Positions 1 to 8,593 of a stretch of 64,000 bases of DNA are shown here, in pieces. Below the pieces are notes generated by a model. It did no database searches. It was given only the letters and a program-made list of their open reading frames with translations, and was not told where the DNA came from. The number at the start of each line of letters is the position of its first letter. Position 1 is the first letter of the stretch. The stretch comes from Paracidovorax konjaci (GTDB taxonomy: Bacteria > Pseudomonadota > Gammaproteobacteria > Burkholderiales > Burkholderiaceae_C), in assembly GCF_900112675.1 (NCBI RefSeq), contig NZ_FOMQ01000013.1:62001-126000 (forward strand). Reading direction: 5' to 3'. Both the position numbers and the translations under genes were made by a program.

Positions 1-512
1 GCCTGGGCGAGGAAGGGCTGGTGGACATCTTCCCGCAGCATGCGACGGTGGTGAGCCGCATCGACGTGCCGGCCGCGCGGCAGGCCCACTACCTGCGCCG
101 CTCGATCGAGCTGGAGGTGGTGCGCACCCTGGCGCTGGAGCCGGCCGAGGCCACGATCGCGCGCCTGCGGGCGCAGATCGATGCCATGGCAGCGATGGCC
201 GGGCCGCAGACCTACCGCGAGTTCGTCGAGGCCGACCAGGGCTTCCACCGCCTCATGTACGAGGCCGCGGGCGTGCCCGGCCTGTGGGACCTGGTGCGGC
301 GCCGCTCCGGCCACGTCGATCGGCTGCGCCGCCTGCACCTGCCGACCGAGGGCAAGGCCCAGGCGGTGCTGGCCGACCACCGGCGCATCGCCGATGCCGT
401 CGCGGCGGGCGACGCGCCAGCGGCACAGGAGGCGCTGCGCGCGCACCTTTCGGGCACGCTGAGCCAGGTGGACGAGATCTGCGCGCGGTACCCCGAGTTC
501 GTGGAAACCTAG
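1..512 (+). CDS. GntR-family regulator, C-terminal FCD domain (5' truncated by window edge)
   Basis: The frame is open from the left edge, so the N-terminal winged helix lies outside the window; the first visible residues (EEGLVDIFPQ) look like the wing at the end of a GntR HTH. The rest, about 160 residues, is an all-helical FCD ligand-binding domain: an early arginine followed by an aspartate/histidine region (EFVEADQGFHRLMYEAAG) and a late H in VLADHRRIADAV, the pattern that forms the metal/carboxylate site of this family. FCD regulators usually repress a nearby sugar-acid or organic-acid catabolic operon; the target is not visible here. Family firm, ligand unknown. Confidence 0.85.
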   Translation, partial: LGEEGLVDIFPQHATVVSRIDVPAARQAHYLRRSIELEVVRTLALEPAEATIARLRAQIDAMAAMAGPQTYREFVEADQGFHRLMYEAAGVPGLWDLVRRRSGHVDRLRRLHLPTEGKAQAVLADHRRIADAVAAGDAPAAQEALRAHLSGTLSQVDEICARYPEFVET

Positions 513-546
513 CGCGGCGAGGGCCTGCGGTGTCCGGGCAAGGGTG

Positions 547-610
547 TGGATGAAAAGTGCTCCATGCCGCCGGTTTCATTCAATAGTTTGCTATTAAATA
601 AATAGCAAAC
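547..610. repeat. Dispersed intergenic repeat, copy 1
   Basis: This copy has the shared core 'gctccatgccgccgg' followed by 'attcaatagtttgctat'. It ends in a perfect 10-bp inverted repeat (gtttgctatt at 586-595, aatagcaaac at 601-610, 5-nt loop). Three more copies occur at about 12006, 25602 and 37381, all between genes. It lies just after the GntR gene and may act as a terminator or RNA-processing signal. Confidence 0.85.
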
Positions 611-773
611 GACGTGCCGCGCCGGCCGTGCGGGGGCTGGCCGCCACGGCCGCGCCGTCCGATAATCCCGCGGGTGCCTTAGCCGCCCACCCGGGCCGGC
701 CCGGCCCGTTTTCCCGCACCGGTCCTCCGGCGCCCCGCCCCCGCCCCCGTCCCCGCTTCAGGAGCACTCCGCC

Positions 774-1076
774 ATGGCTTCCATCTCCTCGATCGCTTCC
801 TCCGGCCTGCGCGCCGCGCAGCTGCAGTTGGACACCTCGGCGCACAACGTGGCCAACCTGAACACCGAGGGCTTTCGCCGGCAGACGGTGGAGCAGGAGG
901 CGGTGCCCGACCAGGGCGGGGTCGAAGCGCGCGCCGGCCGGGCCGCCGCCGCAGGCGCCTCGCTCGAAGAGGATGCGGTGAGCCAGATGTCCGCCACCTA
1001 TGCGTTCTCGGCCAACCTGCAGATGGTGAAGACCGAGGACCGCATGCTCGGTTCGCTGCTCGATACCAAGGCTTGA
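774..1076 (+). CDS. Flagellar basal-body-rod-like mini-protein
   Basis: A 100-residue protein that joins the two terminal helices of flagellar rod proteins without the usual middle. Residues 1-40 (SGLRAAQLQLDTSAHNVANL) match the N-terminal Flg_bb_rod motif with its ANxxT-type signature (HNVANLNTEGF), and the last 25 residues (FSANLQMVKTEDRMLGSLLD) match the C-terminal helix of FlgC/FlgG-type proteins. The start is supported by AGGAG 9 nt upstream. No flagellar gene is nearby, so it is an orphan; it may be a minor rod/hook-associated subunit or a relic. Length is well under true FlgC (about 135). Confidence 0.75.
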   Translation: MASISSIASSGLRAAQLQLDTSAHNVANLNTEGFRRQTVEQEAVPDQGGVEARAGRAAAAGASLEEDAVSQMSATYAFSANLQMVKTEDRMLGSLLDTKA

Positions 1077-1098
1077 ACGGTGCCGGGCGCGGGTCCGG

Positions 1099-1170
1099 TC
1101 AGCGCCCTGCGGCCATGCCGGCCAGGCGCTCCACGAGCCAGTGCGCGAAGGGGTGGGCGTTGCGGGGCAT
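1099..1170 (-). CDS. Possible 23-residue small protein
   Basis: A short frame reading MPRNAHPFAHWLVERLAGMA and ending in AGR. It begins 30 nt after the DUF2061 gene stops, on the same strand, with GAGGA placed 7 nt before the ATG. Nothing is recognised; it is arginine-containing and mildly amphipathic. It could be a co-transcribed small protein or chance. Confidence 0.3.
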   Translation of the reverse strand: MPRNAHPFAHWLVERLAGMAAGR

Positions 1171-1200
1171 GGTGTCGTCCTCTGTGGCTGGATGCTGCGT

Positions 1201-1461
1201 TCAGGCGCCCGCGGCGGCGGGCTGCAGGGCCGCGGCCTCGGCCGCACGGCGGCGGCCTGCGCGGTCCCACGCCTTTTCATGGAAGAAGAACGCCACGGCC
1301 TGCACCGTGGGCTCCAGCAGGCTCAGCGTGAGCGAGGCGACGAGGTTGCCCGTGACCGCGTAGGCCACCAATGCGGCCACGCAGATGTGGATGAGGTAGT
1401 AGCTGCCCGTCTTCATGAGGGTGGGCAGGTTCTGGCGGGTGGCCTGGCGGATGCGGTTCAT
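1201..1461 (-). CDS. DUF2061 family small membrane protein
   Basis: An 86-residue protein with two hydrophobic stretches (about residues 22-40 and 42-60) and the DUF2061 pattern: a threonine-glycine-asparagine turn (VTGNLVASLTLSLLEPTVQA) followed by an FFHEKAWDR motif equivalent to the family's YYxHERxW. The family sits in the inner membrane and has no established biochemical role. The alanine-rich tail beyond residue 66 is not conserved in the family. It stands alone between a rod-like gene and the SPFH cluster, on the opposite strand to both. Confidence 0.8.
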   Translation of the reverse strand: MNRIRQATRQNLPTLMKTGSYYLIHICVAALVAYAVTGNLVASLTLSLLEPTVQAVAFFFHEKAWDRAGRRRAAEAAALQPAAAGA

Positions 1462-1667
1462 GGCGGGGCTCTTTTCGTACGGGGTTTCGGGGGATGCGGA
1501 GAATTCGCGGGGGACATGTGAATGCTAGGCATTCGCATCCATGCGGGCCAATTGATCCTCTCGAAACCGGCGATAGCGCCGCGGCCGGCCGCCGCTATGA
1601 TCGGCCACCGCACGGACGGGTTGGCAGTCCGTTTTTGTTCCCCCACTCTTCACAGCCGGAGCACCGC

Positions 1668-2723
1668 ATGGCCCTCATGGACTTCATCAAGAAGCAGTTC
1701 ATCGACATCATCCAGTGGACGGAGGAGAGCGACGGCACGCTGGCGTGGCGCTTTCCCATGCGCGACCTGGAAATCCAGAACGGCGGCACGCTGGTGGTGC
1801 GCGAATCGCAGATGGCGGTGTTCGTCAACGAAGGCACGGTGGCCGACGTGTTCGGCCCGGGCACCCACAAGCTGACCACGCAGACGCTGCCGGTGCTGAC
1901 CTACCTGAAGAACTGGGACAAGCTCTTCGAGTCCCCGTTCAAGAGCGACGTGTACTTCTTCAGCACGCGCCAGCAGGTCGACCAGAAGTGGGGCACGCCC
2001 CAGCCCATCACCATCCGCGACAAGGACTTCGGCGCCGTGCGCCTGCGCGCGTTCGGCAACTACGCGTACCGCGTGGCCGACCCCAAGCTGTTCCACACCG
2101 AGATCTCGGGCACGCGCGCGGCCTACACGGTGAGCGAACTCGACGGCCAGCTCCGCGGCCTCGTGCTGCAGAACATCAGCAACGCGATCGCATCGAGCGG
2201 CCTGCCGTTCCTCGACCTCGCGGCCAACCAGGTCATGTTCGCCGACGCGCTCGCCAAGGAGCTGCAGCCGGCTTTCGCCAAGATCGGGCTGCAGCTCGAA
2301 ACCATGACGGTGCAGAACCTGTCGCTGCCCGAAGAGCTGCAGAAGATCCTCGACCAGAAGATCGGCATGGGCATGGTCGGCAACGACATGGGCAAGTTCA
2401 TGCAGTACCAGACGGCGCAGTCGATCCCCAAGTTCGCCGAGGGCTCGGGCAATGGCGGCGGCGGCATCGCGGGCGATGCGATGGGCCTGGGCGCGGGCGT
2501 GGCGCTCGGCCAGGTGCTGGCGCAGAACCTCCAGCAGGGCCTGCAGGGCGGCGGCGGTGGCGCGGCGCAGCCGGCCGTGCCGGCCTCCGCGCCCGTGGCG
2601 GGCGTGCGGCCCGAGGACGTGATGGCCACGCTGGAGAAGCTCGGCGACCTCAAGGCCAAGGGCATCCTCACGCAGGAAGAGTTCGACGCCAAGAAGGCCG
2701 AACTGCTCAAGAAGCTGGTCTGA
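1668..2723 (+). CDS. SPFH-domain protein with C-terminal SHOCT module
   Basis: 351 residues from the ATG at 1668 (MALMDFIKKQFIDIIQW), preferred over upstream in-frame codons because homologues start with this amphipathic helix. Residues about 30-260 form an SPFH (stomatin/prohibitin-like) domain of the virion-core/YdjI type. A glycine/alanine-rich linker (about 262-305) leads to a SHOCT helix pair (DLKAKGILTQEEFDAKKAEL). SPFH proteins oligomerise on the inner face of the membrane. The DUF4178 and DUF350 genes that follow, and the spermidine-synthase-like gene further on, are members of a recurrent predicted membrane-stress gene set. Its molecular role is not established. Confidence 0.85.
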   Translation: MALMDFIKKQFIDIIQWTEESDGTLAWRFPMRDLEIQNGGTLVVRESQMAVFVNEGTVADVFGPGTHKLTTQTLPVLTYLKNWDKLFESPFKSDVYFFSTRQQVDQKWGTPQPITIRDKDFGAVRLRAFGNYAYRVADPKLFHTEISGTRAAYTVSELDGQLRGLVLQNISNAIASSGLPFLDLAANQVMFADALAKELQPAFAKIGLQLETMTVQNLSLPEELQKILDQKIGMGMVGNDMGKFMQYQTAQSIPKFAEGSGNGGGGIAGDAMGLGAGVALGQVLAQNLQQGLQGGGGGAAQPAVPASAPVAGVRPEDVMATLEKLGDLKAKGILTQEEFDAKKAELLKKLV

Positions 2724-2826
2724 CGCGCGCGGCCGCCCGCCGGGGCGGCGGCACCGTCTTGCTATGGTTTAAATAGCGCCCTGCCGAATGGAATCGACGG
2801 CAGGAGGCCGAAAACACCCACCAACA

Positions 2827-4359
2827 ATGGCCGACCCCCAAACCCAGCGCCACTACCGCGCGCCCTGCCCGGGCTGCGGCGCGCCGGTCGAATTCCGCAG
2901 CGCGCAGTCCACGCACGCCGTCTGCCCCTATTGCCAGAGCACCGTGGTGCGCAGCGGCGAGGTGCTCTCGCGCGTGGGCAAGATGGCCGAGGTCTTCGAC
3001 GACCACAGCCCGCTGCAGCTCATGGCGAGCGGCCGCGTGCTGCTGGAAGGGCGCGAGCAGCCGTTCACGCTGATCGGCCGGCTGCAATACAAGGCCGAAA
3101 CCGGCACCTGGGCCGAGTGGAACGCCATCCTGGAGGACGGCACCACCGCGACGCTGGGCGAGGACAACGGCGCCTACGTGTTCACGCGCCCCATCGAGCC
3201 GGGCCGCGACCTGCCCGCGCCGGAGCGCTTCCGTGTGGGCGCCACCACGGCCATCAACGGCACGCCCTACAGCGTGGCGGCCAACGTGCAGGCGCAGCTC
3301 GTGTCCGCGCAGGGCGAGCTGCCCAAGCTGCCGCCGCTGGGCCAGCCCTTCCCGGTGGTGGAGCTGCGCAGCGACCAGGGCGAGGTGCTGTCCATCGACT
3401 ACGCGCAGACGCCGCCGCGCGTGGAGCGTGGCCGCGCGGTGCGGCTCGAAGACCTGCGCATGCAGGGCCTGAAGGACGAATCGGCGCGCGACGAGAAAGC
3501 CCGCCAGTTCAGTTGCCCGCACTGCGGCGCGCCCGTGCAGGTGGCGCTGGACACCACGCGGAGCCTGACCTGCCCCTCCTGCGCGAGCCTCATCGACATC
3601 TCGGGTGGCATCGGCGGCGAACTGCGCCACGCGGTGCAGGACGAGCCCGTGCAGCCGCTCATCCCGCTGGGCACCACGGGCCAGCTCGAAGGCGTGGTCT
3701 GGCAGGTGGTGGGCTTCCAGCACCGCATGGGCCGCGAGCCGGGCGACGACGAGACCTTCGGCTGGGACGAATACCTGCTCTACAACCGCCAGCGCGGCTT
3801 CGCCTTCCTGGTGGACGCCTCCGACGGCTGGAGCCTCGTGCGGCCCACGACGGGCGCGCCCAAGCTGTCCGCCAACGGCCAGTCGGCCACCTACCTGCAG
3901 AGCACCTACCGGCTCGACTCGCAGTACCGCGCCGAGACCACTTACGTGCTGGGCGAGTTCTACTGGCCCGTCGAGCGCGGGCAGGCCACGCAGAACCGGG
4001 ATTTCAGCGGCACGGGCGGCAAGGGCCGCCTGTCGATGGAGCAGACCCCGCGCGAGATCACCTGGTCGGTCGGCAGCCTCCTGGACAGCGCGCTGGTGGC
4101 GCAGGCCTTCAAGCTCGACGGCCAGAAGGACCTGTTCCGCCGCGACGACGCCGCGCCGCTCGCGAGCGCGGGCAGCATCGGCAGCGTGGGCTGCAGCACG
4201 GTCATCATCATCGCGGTCGTGCTCATCCTGCTCCTGCTGCTGTTCTCGCGCGGCTGCAGCTCGTCGTGCGATCCGAATCGCGAGAACTGCACGTCGTCCA
4301 GCTACCGTTCGTCGGGCGGCTCGTTCGGCGGCTGGTCCAGCGGGGGCGGGCACAAATGA
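2827..4359 (+). CDS. DUF4178 protein with two zinc ribbons and a C-terminal membrane anchor
   Basis: 510 residues from ATG 2827; an in-frame ATG at 2788 would add 13 residues without a better ribosome site. An N-terminal zinc ribbon (CPGCG...CPYC, about residues 13-37) is followed by a first DUF4178 beta-domain. A second ribbon (CPHCG...CPSC, from about residue 230) precedes a second DUF4178 copy containing the DEYLLYN signature. One transmembrane helix (about residues 457-477, STVIIIAVVLILLLLLF) is followed by a Cys/Ser/Gly tail. This is consistent with a cytoplasmic sensor tethered to the membrane. It lies about 100 nt after the SPFH gene and upstream of the DUF350 gene, so it is probably in the same operon. 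Confidence 0.85.
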   Translation: MADPQTQRHYRAPCPGCGAPVEFRSAQSTHAVCPYCQSTVVRSGEVLSRVGKMAEVFDDHSPLQLMASGRVLLEGREQPFTLIGRLQYKAETGTWAEWNAILEDGTTATLGEDNGAYVFTRPIEPGRDLPAPERFRVGATTAINGTPYSVAANVQAQLVSAQGELPKLPPLGQPFPVVELRSDQGEVLSIDYAQTPPRVERGRAVRLEDLRMQGLKDESARDEKARQFSCPHCGAPVQVALDTTRSLTCPSCASLIDISGGIGGELRHAVQDEPVQPLIPLGTTGQLEGVVWQVVGFQHRMGREPGDDETFGWDEYLLYNRQRGFAFLVDASDGWSLVRPTTGAPKLSANGQSATYLQSTYRLDSQYRAETTYVLGEFYWPVERGQATQNRDFSGTGGKGRLSMEQTPREITWSVGSLLDSALVAQAFKLDGQKDLFRRDDAAPLASAGSIGSVGCSTVIIIAVVLILLLLLFSRGCSSSCDPNRENCTSSSYRSSGGSFGGWSSGGGHK

Positions 4360-4448
4360 ACGGCAGCGCCTGCGCCGGGCCCCGCCGGGCCACCCGCATG
4401 GCCATCCCCATCACCTGTTTTCTGATTGACTGAATGAAGGAGTTCACC

Positions 4449-4673
4449 ATGGCACTCGAATGGCTGCGGCCCGCCGCGTTCTTCGGCTCCATCCTGTTCG
4501 CGCTGATCGGCGTGATCGTGTTCTGGATCAGCTTCGTCATCATCGACAAGGTCACGCCCTACGACCTGTGGGCCGAGATCGTCGAGAAGCAGAACAAGGC
4601 CCTGGCCATGGTCGTGGCCGCGATGTGCCTGGGCATCAGCATCATCGTGGCCGCGGCGATCCACGGCGGGTGA
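4449..4673 (+). CDS. DUF350 family membrane protein
   Basis: A 74-residue protein from ATG 4449 with a strong AAGGAG site 8 nt upstream. It has two transmembrane helices (about 10-32 and 50-70) separated by the hallmark polar segment DKVTPYDLWAEIVEKQNKAL, the repeat unit of the DUF350 (YjfL-like) family. Many relatives carry two such units; this one carries a single unit. It is third in the SPFH - DUF4178 - DUF350 series. Role unknown; co-occurrence with polyamine-synthase-like enzymes suggests membrane-stress work. Confidence 0.8.
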   Translation: MALEWLRPAAFFGSILFALIGVIVFWISFVIIDKVTPYDLWAEIVEKQNKALAMVVAAMCLGISIIVAAAIHGG

Positions 4674-4691
4674 GGTCGCAGCCGGCCCGGC

Positions 4692-5474
4692 TCAACCCGG
4701 GTCGGGCTCGGATGCCGCGAACGGCCGGGCGCGGAAGAAGGGCGGCCGGTCCGCCGGGAAGAACACCACGATGCCGTAGCGCATGGTGCGGCCGCACTGC
4801 GTGAGCGTCCACAGCTCGAGCGATCGGCGGTCGGCGCCGTCGGGCGCGCCCGCGCTGCGCACGATGCGCGACGCCGCGGCCTCGATGCTCGGGCAACCGG
4901 CCATCTCGGTGGCCCGGGCCTTCACCATGGCCAGCACCTTGGCGCGCTGCGCGGGCGACGCGGCGCTGTCCCCGGCCACGGCCAGCGCCGCCACGTCGCC
5001 CGAAGCGGCAAAGCCGGCACCGTTCAGCGCCTTCAGCTCCACCCAGGGATCGGGCGGCGCATCTTCCAGCCGCCATTCGTGGCGCATGACATAGGACGAC
5101 TGCATGGGCGCGCCCGTCGAGTCCTGCGCCGGCTTGAACTGGCACGCGGCCATGCCGTCCGCAGCGGCCTGGTCGAGCCGCGCCGAACCGCTGGAGGTGA
5201 GCACCGCGGTATCGCGCACGCTGCCGCTCGCACCGACGGTGAGCGTGATGGCCGATGTCCCCTGCTCCTTGCCGCGGATCGAGTTCAGCGGGTATTCGGG
5301 CCGCGCGCAGGTGCCGGGGATCAGCGTCGGCTGCCACACGACGGCGCCGGGCGCGCCCGGCAGCTGGCTCTTCGGTGCGACGAACCCCTGCGCCGCCAGC
5401 CCTCCGGGCAGCAGCGCGGCGAGCAGGGCGGTACATAGAGCGGCGGCTGCCGCGGTCGGGCGCCGGCGGCTCAC
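4692..5474 (-). CDS. Secreted protein with TonB C-terminal-like domain
   Basis: 260 residues beginning at a GTG that overlaps the preceding lipoprotein stop (GTGA), a sign of translational coupling. A signal peptide (residues 1-28, cleaved near LAAQ) is followed at about 45-125 by a TonB_C-like fold: CARPEYPLNSIRGKEQGTSA, then a SVRDTAVLTSSGSARLDQAA stretch typical of periplasmic TonB C-terminal domains. No proline-rich spanner or inner-membrane anchor is present, so it is not a functional TonB but a periplasmic protein using the fold. The second half has no recognised domain. Confidence 0.65.
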   Translation of the reverse strand: MSRRRPTAAAAALCTALLAALLPGGLAAQGFVAPKSQLPGAPGAVVWQPTLIPGTCARPEYPLNSIRGKEQGTSAITLTVGASGSVRDTAVLTSSGSARLDQAAADGMAACQFKPAQDSTGAPMQSSYVMRHEWRLEDAPPDPWVELKALNGAGFAASGDVAALAVAGDSAASPAQRAKVLAMVKARATEMAGCPSIEAAASRIVRSAGAPDGADRRSLELWTLTQCGRTMRYGIVVFFPADRPPFFRARPFAASEPDPG

Positions 5475-6082
5475 AGCTCACCTCCGAAGGTGTAGCCGCG
5501 CTCGGGGCGGACCATGGTCGCGGCGTTGCGCAGCACCTCGTCGCGCGCCAGGGGCGTGACCTTTCCGTCGGACTGCACGTAGGGCCCCAGCTGGTCGAGT
5601 ATGGCCTGGGCCTTCAGGAACAGCACCGCCTCGGGCAGGGGCTCACGGAACATCGCCACGACCGCATCGTTGTGCCAGGTGGTGACCGTGTAGCCCGGGG
5701 AGTAGATGAAGATGGGCGCGCCGCCGCCCTTCGTCTTGACCATGCGGGACGGTTCCTGGCCGGCATCCGCGTGGGCAGCGGGCTGCCGCCCGTAGGCGCC
5801 GGGCCCGGCGGCCGGCCCGCTGGCCAGCGGCTCTCCGGGCTTGCGCACCGTGAAGTGGGTGTACCCCTTTTCCCGGGTCAGCTCGGCGCAGCGGTACAGC
5901 CACAGGTACCAGACGCGGTCGGAAGAGGTGTGGCCGTTGCCGTCGAAACGCACGCGGTAGTGGTTCTCGTCGATCTTCTCGTCGGTGTAGCCGCCCGTCA
6001 GGCCCTTGCGGGCATAGGGCGTGACGCAGGCGGTCAGCAGCAAAGCCGCGGCCATCACGGCCGCGAGGGTGGAAATGCGCAA
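5471..6082 (-). CDS. CC0125/CC1285-family lipoprotein
   Basis: A 203-residue lipoprotein starting at TTG with GGGAG 8 nt upstream. The lipobox is LLLTAC (Cys19). The stretch that follows, GGYTDEKIDENHYRVRFDGN, is the signature of a widespread lipoprotein family named after Caulobacter CC0125/CC1285, which has no known function. An aromatic-rich conserved segment (RVWYLWLYRCAELT) includes a second cysteine that could pair in the periplasm. It is co-transcribed with and overlaps the TonB-domain gene. Confidence 0.8.
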   Translation of the reverse strand: MRISTLAAVMAAALLLTACVTPYARKGLTGGYTDEKIDENHYRVRFDGNGHTSSDRVWYLWLYRCAELTREKGYTHFTVRKPGEPLASGPAAGPGAYGRQPAAHADAGQEPSRMVKTKGGGAPIFIYSPGYTVTTWHNDAVVAMFREPLPEAVLFLKAQAILDQLGPYVQSDGKVTPLARDEVLRNAATMVRPERGYTFGGEL

Positions 6083-6225
6083 GTCGGTTCTCCCGGAACG
6101 CCGCAGCGCGGACGGGCGGCGTCATGTGTTGTGTGGTTTTTGGCGGGGCAGCGGGCTGCAACAAAATTTTACATTGGCCCGGCAGTGCCACGGAATCGTG
6201 GAAGATGCGTGGCTTCTGTATTAAG

Positions 6226-6244
6226 AATGGTTATCGTTATCATT
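6226..6244 (+). promoter_or_regulatory. Fur box
   Basis: The 19-mer AATGGTTATCGTTATCATT closely follows the Fur 19-bp consensus read on the opposite strand (AATGATAACGATAACCATT) and sits 66 nt before the siderophore receptor gene. It predicts iron-repressed expression of that gene. Confidence 0.8.
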
Positions 6245-6309
6245 ACAATTGGTTCTCTTTGTAACGGGCGGCCGGCACTTCGCGGCCGCTTTCCTTCTTC
6301 GAGAACGAC

Positions 6310-8538
6310 ATGGCGAAACCTTTCATTTCCGGCACGCGGCGCGCGACCGTCCGCGGCGCCGCGGCACGGCGGACTGCCGCGGCGCGGCCCGCTTCTCCTG
6401 CCATCGCCGCGGCCGGCCCGGTGCCCCTGCGGGCCGCGCTGCTCTGGGCCGGCCTGGCCGGCGCGGCCTGGGCCCAGCAGGCCGAGGCCCCGGGCGAGAC
6501 TGCCGCCGCGCAGGCCGCACTGCCCACCGTGCACGTCTCGGGCGCGCAGTACGACCCCGACGACGTGCGCCCCGAGGGCGTGACCACCGCCACCAAGACC
6601 TACACCGCGCCGCGGGACATCCCGCAGACCATCGACACGGTGGAGGTCAACAAGTACAAGAGCTACGGCATCAACGACCTGGCGACCATGCTCGACGGCC
6701 AGCCCGGCGTGAGCACGAGCTACGACATGCGCGGCGAGGGCGTCATGGTCCGCGGCTTCGACGTGAGTTCGGGCGACATCTACCGCGACGGCGTGCGCGA
6801 GGGCGGGCAGGTGCGGCGCAGCACCGCCAACGTGGAGCGCGTCGAGATCCTCAAGGGCCCGGCGTCGGTGCTCTACGGCCGCGGCGCGGGCGGCGGCGTG
6901 GTCAACCTCGTGAGCAAGCAGGCCCGCTTCGACGCCAAGAGCAGCATCACGCTGCGCGGCGGTTCGTGGGAGAACGTGGGCGGCACGCTGGACATCAACC
7001 GCGTGCTGAGCCCGAACGTGGCCGTGCGCCTCACGGCCGACCGCGAACAGGCGCACAGCTTCCGCAGCGGCATCCGCAACAAGAACGACATGGTCTCGCC
7101 CAGCATCCTCGTGGACACGCGCACGGGCCTGCGCTGGACGGGCCAGTACACCTACGACAGCGTCTGGCGCGTGCCCGACCGCGGCCCCGCCTACGAGCAA
7201 CTGCCCGCGGGCGTCTCGCCGCGCCAGGGTTTCGCGCAGCCGGGCGACTACGTGGAGGACCGCCTGCGCGTGCTGCGCTCGGACCTGAGCTACGACTTCA
7301 ATCCGCAGTGGAGCGTGCGCTGGCTCGCGAGCAAGCGCGAGGCCCGGCAGGACTTCGACCATTACTTCCTGGGCACCTACTGCAACGCGCGGGGCCGCAC
7401 GCCCACGGGCGCCACCTGCACGAACCCGGGCCTGCTGCGGCAGAGCTACGCCTGGCAGCAGACCAACAACAAGACCACCATCCACACCGTGGACCTGACC
7501 GGCCGCTTCGCGCTGGCCGGCATGGCGCACGAGCTGCTCGTGGGCGTGGAGCACAGCGACGAGGAGCGCCAGCCGCGCCTGTTCTCCACCGCGGCCAGCA
7601 ACGGCTTCGTCGATCCGTTCAATCCCGTCTTCAATGCCGTGCGGCCCGCGCAGGGCGCGCCGTCGCAGCACAACCTGCACCTGGCCACGGCCAAGGCGCT
7701 CTACGCGCAGGACCTCATCAGCCTCGCGCCGCAGTGGAAGCTGCTGGTGGGCGCGCGCTACGACGACTACGACTTCGACAGCCTGAACCGCCTCACCAAT
7801 GCCTGGCGCAATGCGGGCGGCAGTTCGGTCAGCCCGCGCGCGGGCCTGGTCTGGCAGCCCGGCCGCGAGCACAGCCTCTACGCGTCGTACAGCAAGAGCT
7901 TCTCGCCCTTCGGCGGGCGCGGCATGCTGGGCGTGAGCGGCGCACAGGACGACGAGCCGCAGTACTCGCGCCAGTTCGAGGCGGGCATCAAGAGCGACTG
8001 GCTGCAGGGCGCGCTCTCCACGCAGTTCTCGGCCTACCAGATCGACCACTACAACATCCGCTACCAGCCCGACGCCACCAACCAGCCCGACTTCTGGGCC
8101 GTGCGCGGCCAGGAGCGTTCGCGCGGAATGGAGTTCACCGTCTCGGGCCGGGTGGCCAGCGCCTGGTACGTGCGCGGCGGCGCCGGCATCACGCATGCCA
8201 CCGTGGTCGAGAACAAGGCCAACCGCGCGCTCGAAGGCAAGGACCTGCGCGACGTGGCACGCCGCACGGGCAGCCTGTTCGTGCGCTACGCGCCTTCCGG
8301 CCCCTGGTATGGCGAGATCGGCGTCACGCACTCGGGGCCGCGCTGGGCGAACGAGGCCAACACCTCGCGCATGGCGGGCTACAGCCGCTGGGACGCGCTC
8401 GTGGGCTGGCGCGCCGCGCCGTGGACGGTGACGGCCGCCGTCTCCAATCTGTTCGACAAGGAGTACTGGCGCCCCGGCACCAGCGGCCTGCCGGGCACGC
8501 CGCGATCGCTGCTGGTGAGCGCGAATTACGCGTTCTGA
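6310..8538 (+). CDS. TonB-dependent siderophore receptor
   Basis: 742 residues. A long arginine-rich leader ends in a signal peptide (cleavage near AAWAQQ, about residue 57). A plug domain follows (about 85-195) with the RGF..SSGDIYRDGVREGG and VERVEILKGPASVLYGRGAGGGVVN motifs of ferric-siderophore receptors. The rest is a 22-strand barrel ending in the usual terminal aromatic (VSANYAF). It imports a ferric siderophore across the outer membrane using TonB energy. A Fur box precedes it. No siderophore synthesis gene is present in the window, so it may serve xenosiderophores. The closest class is the FhuA/FoxA-like hydroxamate-type; the substrate is not inferable. Confidence 0.92.
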   Translation: MAKPFISGTRRATVRGAAARRTAAARPASPAIAAAGPVPLRAALLWAGLAGAAWAQQAEAPGETAAAQAALPTVHVSGAQYDPDDVRPEGVTTATKTYTAPRDIPQTIDTVEVNKYKSYGINDLATMLDGQPGVSTSYDMRGEGVMVRGFDVSSGDIYRDGVREGGQVRRSTANVERVEILKGPASVLYGRGAGGGVVNLVSKQARFDAKSSITLRGGSWENVGGTLDINRVLSPNVAVRLTADREQAHSFRSGIRNKNDMVSPSILVDTRTGLRWTGQYTYDSVWRVPDRGPAYEQLPAGVSPRQGFAQPGDYVEDRLRVLRSDLSYDFNPQWSVRWLASKREARQDFDHYFLGTYCNARGRTPTGATCTNPGLLRQSYAWQQTNNKTTIHTVDLTGRFALAGMAHELLVGVEHSDEERQPRLFSTAASNGFVDPFNPVFNAVRPAQGAPSQHNLHLATAKALYAQDLISLAPQWKLLVGARYDDYDFDSLNRLTNAWRNAGGSSVSPRAGLVWQPGREHSLYASYSKSFSPFGGRGMLGVSGAQDDEPQYSRQFEAGIKSDWLQGALSTQFSAYQIDHYNIRYQPDATNQPDFWAVRGQERSRGMEFTVSGRVASAWYVRGGAGITHATVVENKANRALEGKDLRDVARRTGSLFVRYAPSGPWYGEIGVTHSGPRWANEANTSRMAGYSRWDALVGWRAAPWTVTAAVSNLFDKEYWRPGTSGLPGTPRSLLVSANYAF

Positions 8539-8593
8539 CCGCGCTTGAGCCGTCGGCGGGCGAGGCCGTGCCCGTTCCCGCGCCGCGCGTGGC

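Noticed and set aside
2761..2777. gctat...atagc palindrome after the SPFH gene
   Set aside because: It resembles the last stem of the dispersed repeat, but the 'gctccatgccgccgg' core is missing, so it was not counted as a fifth copy.
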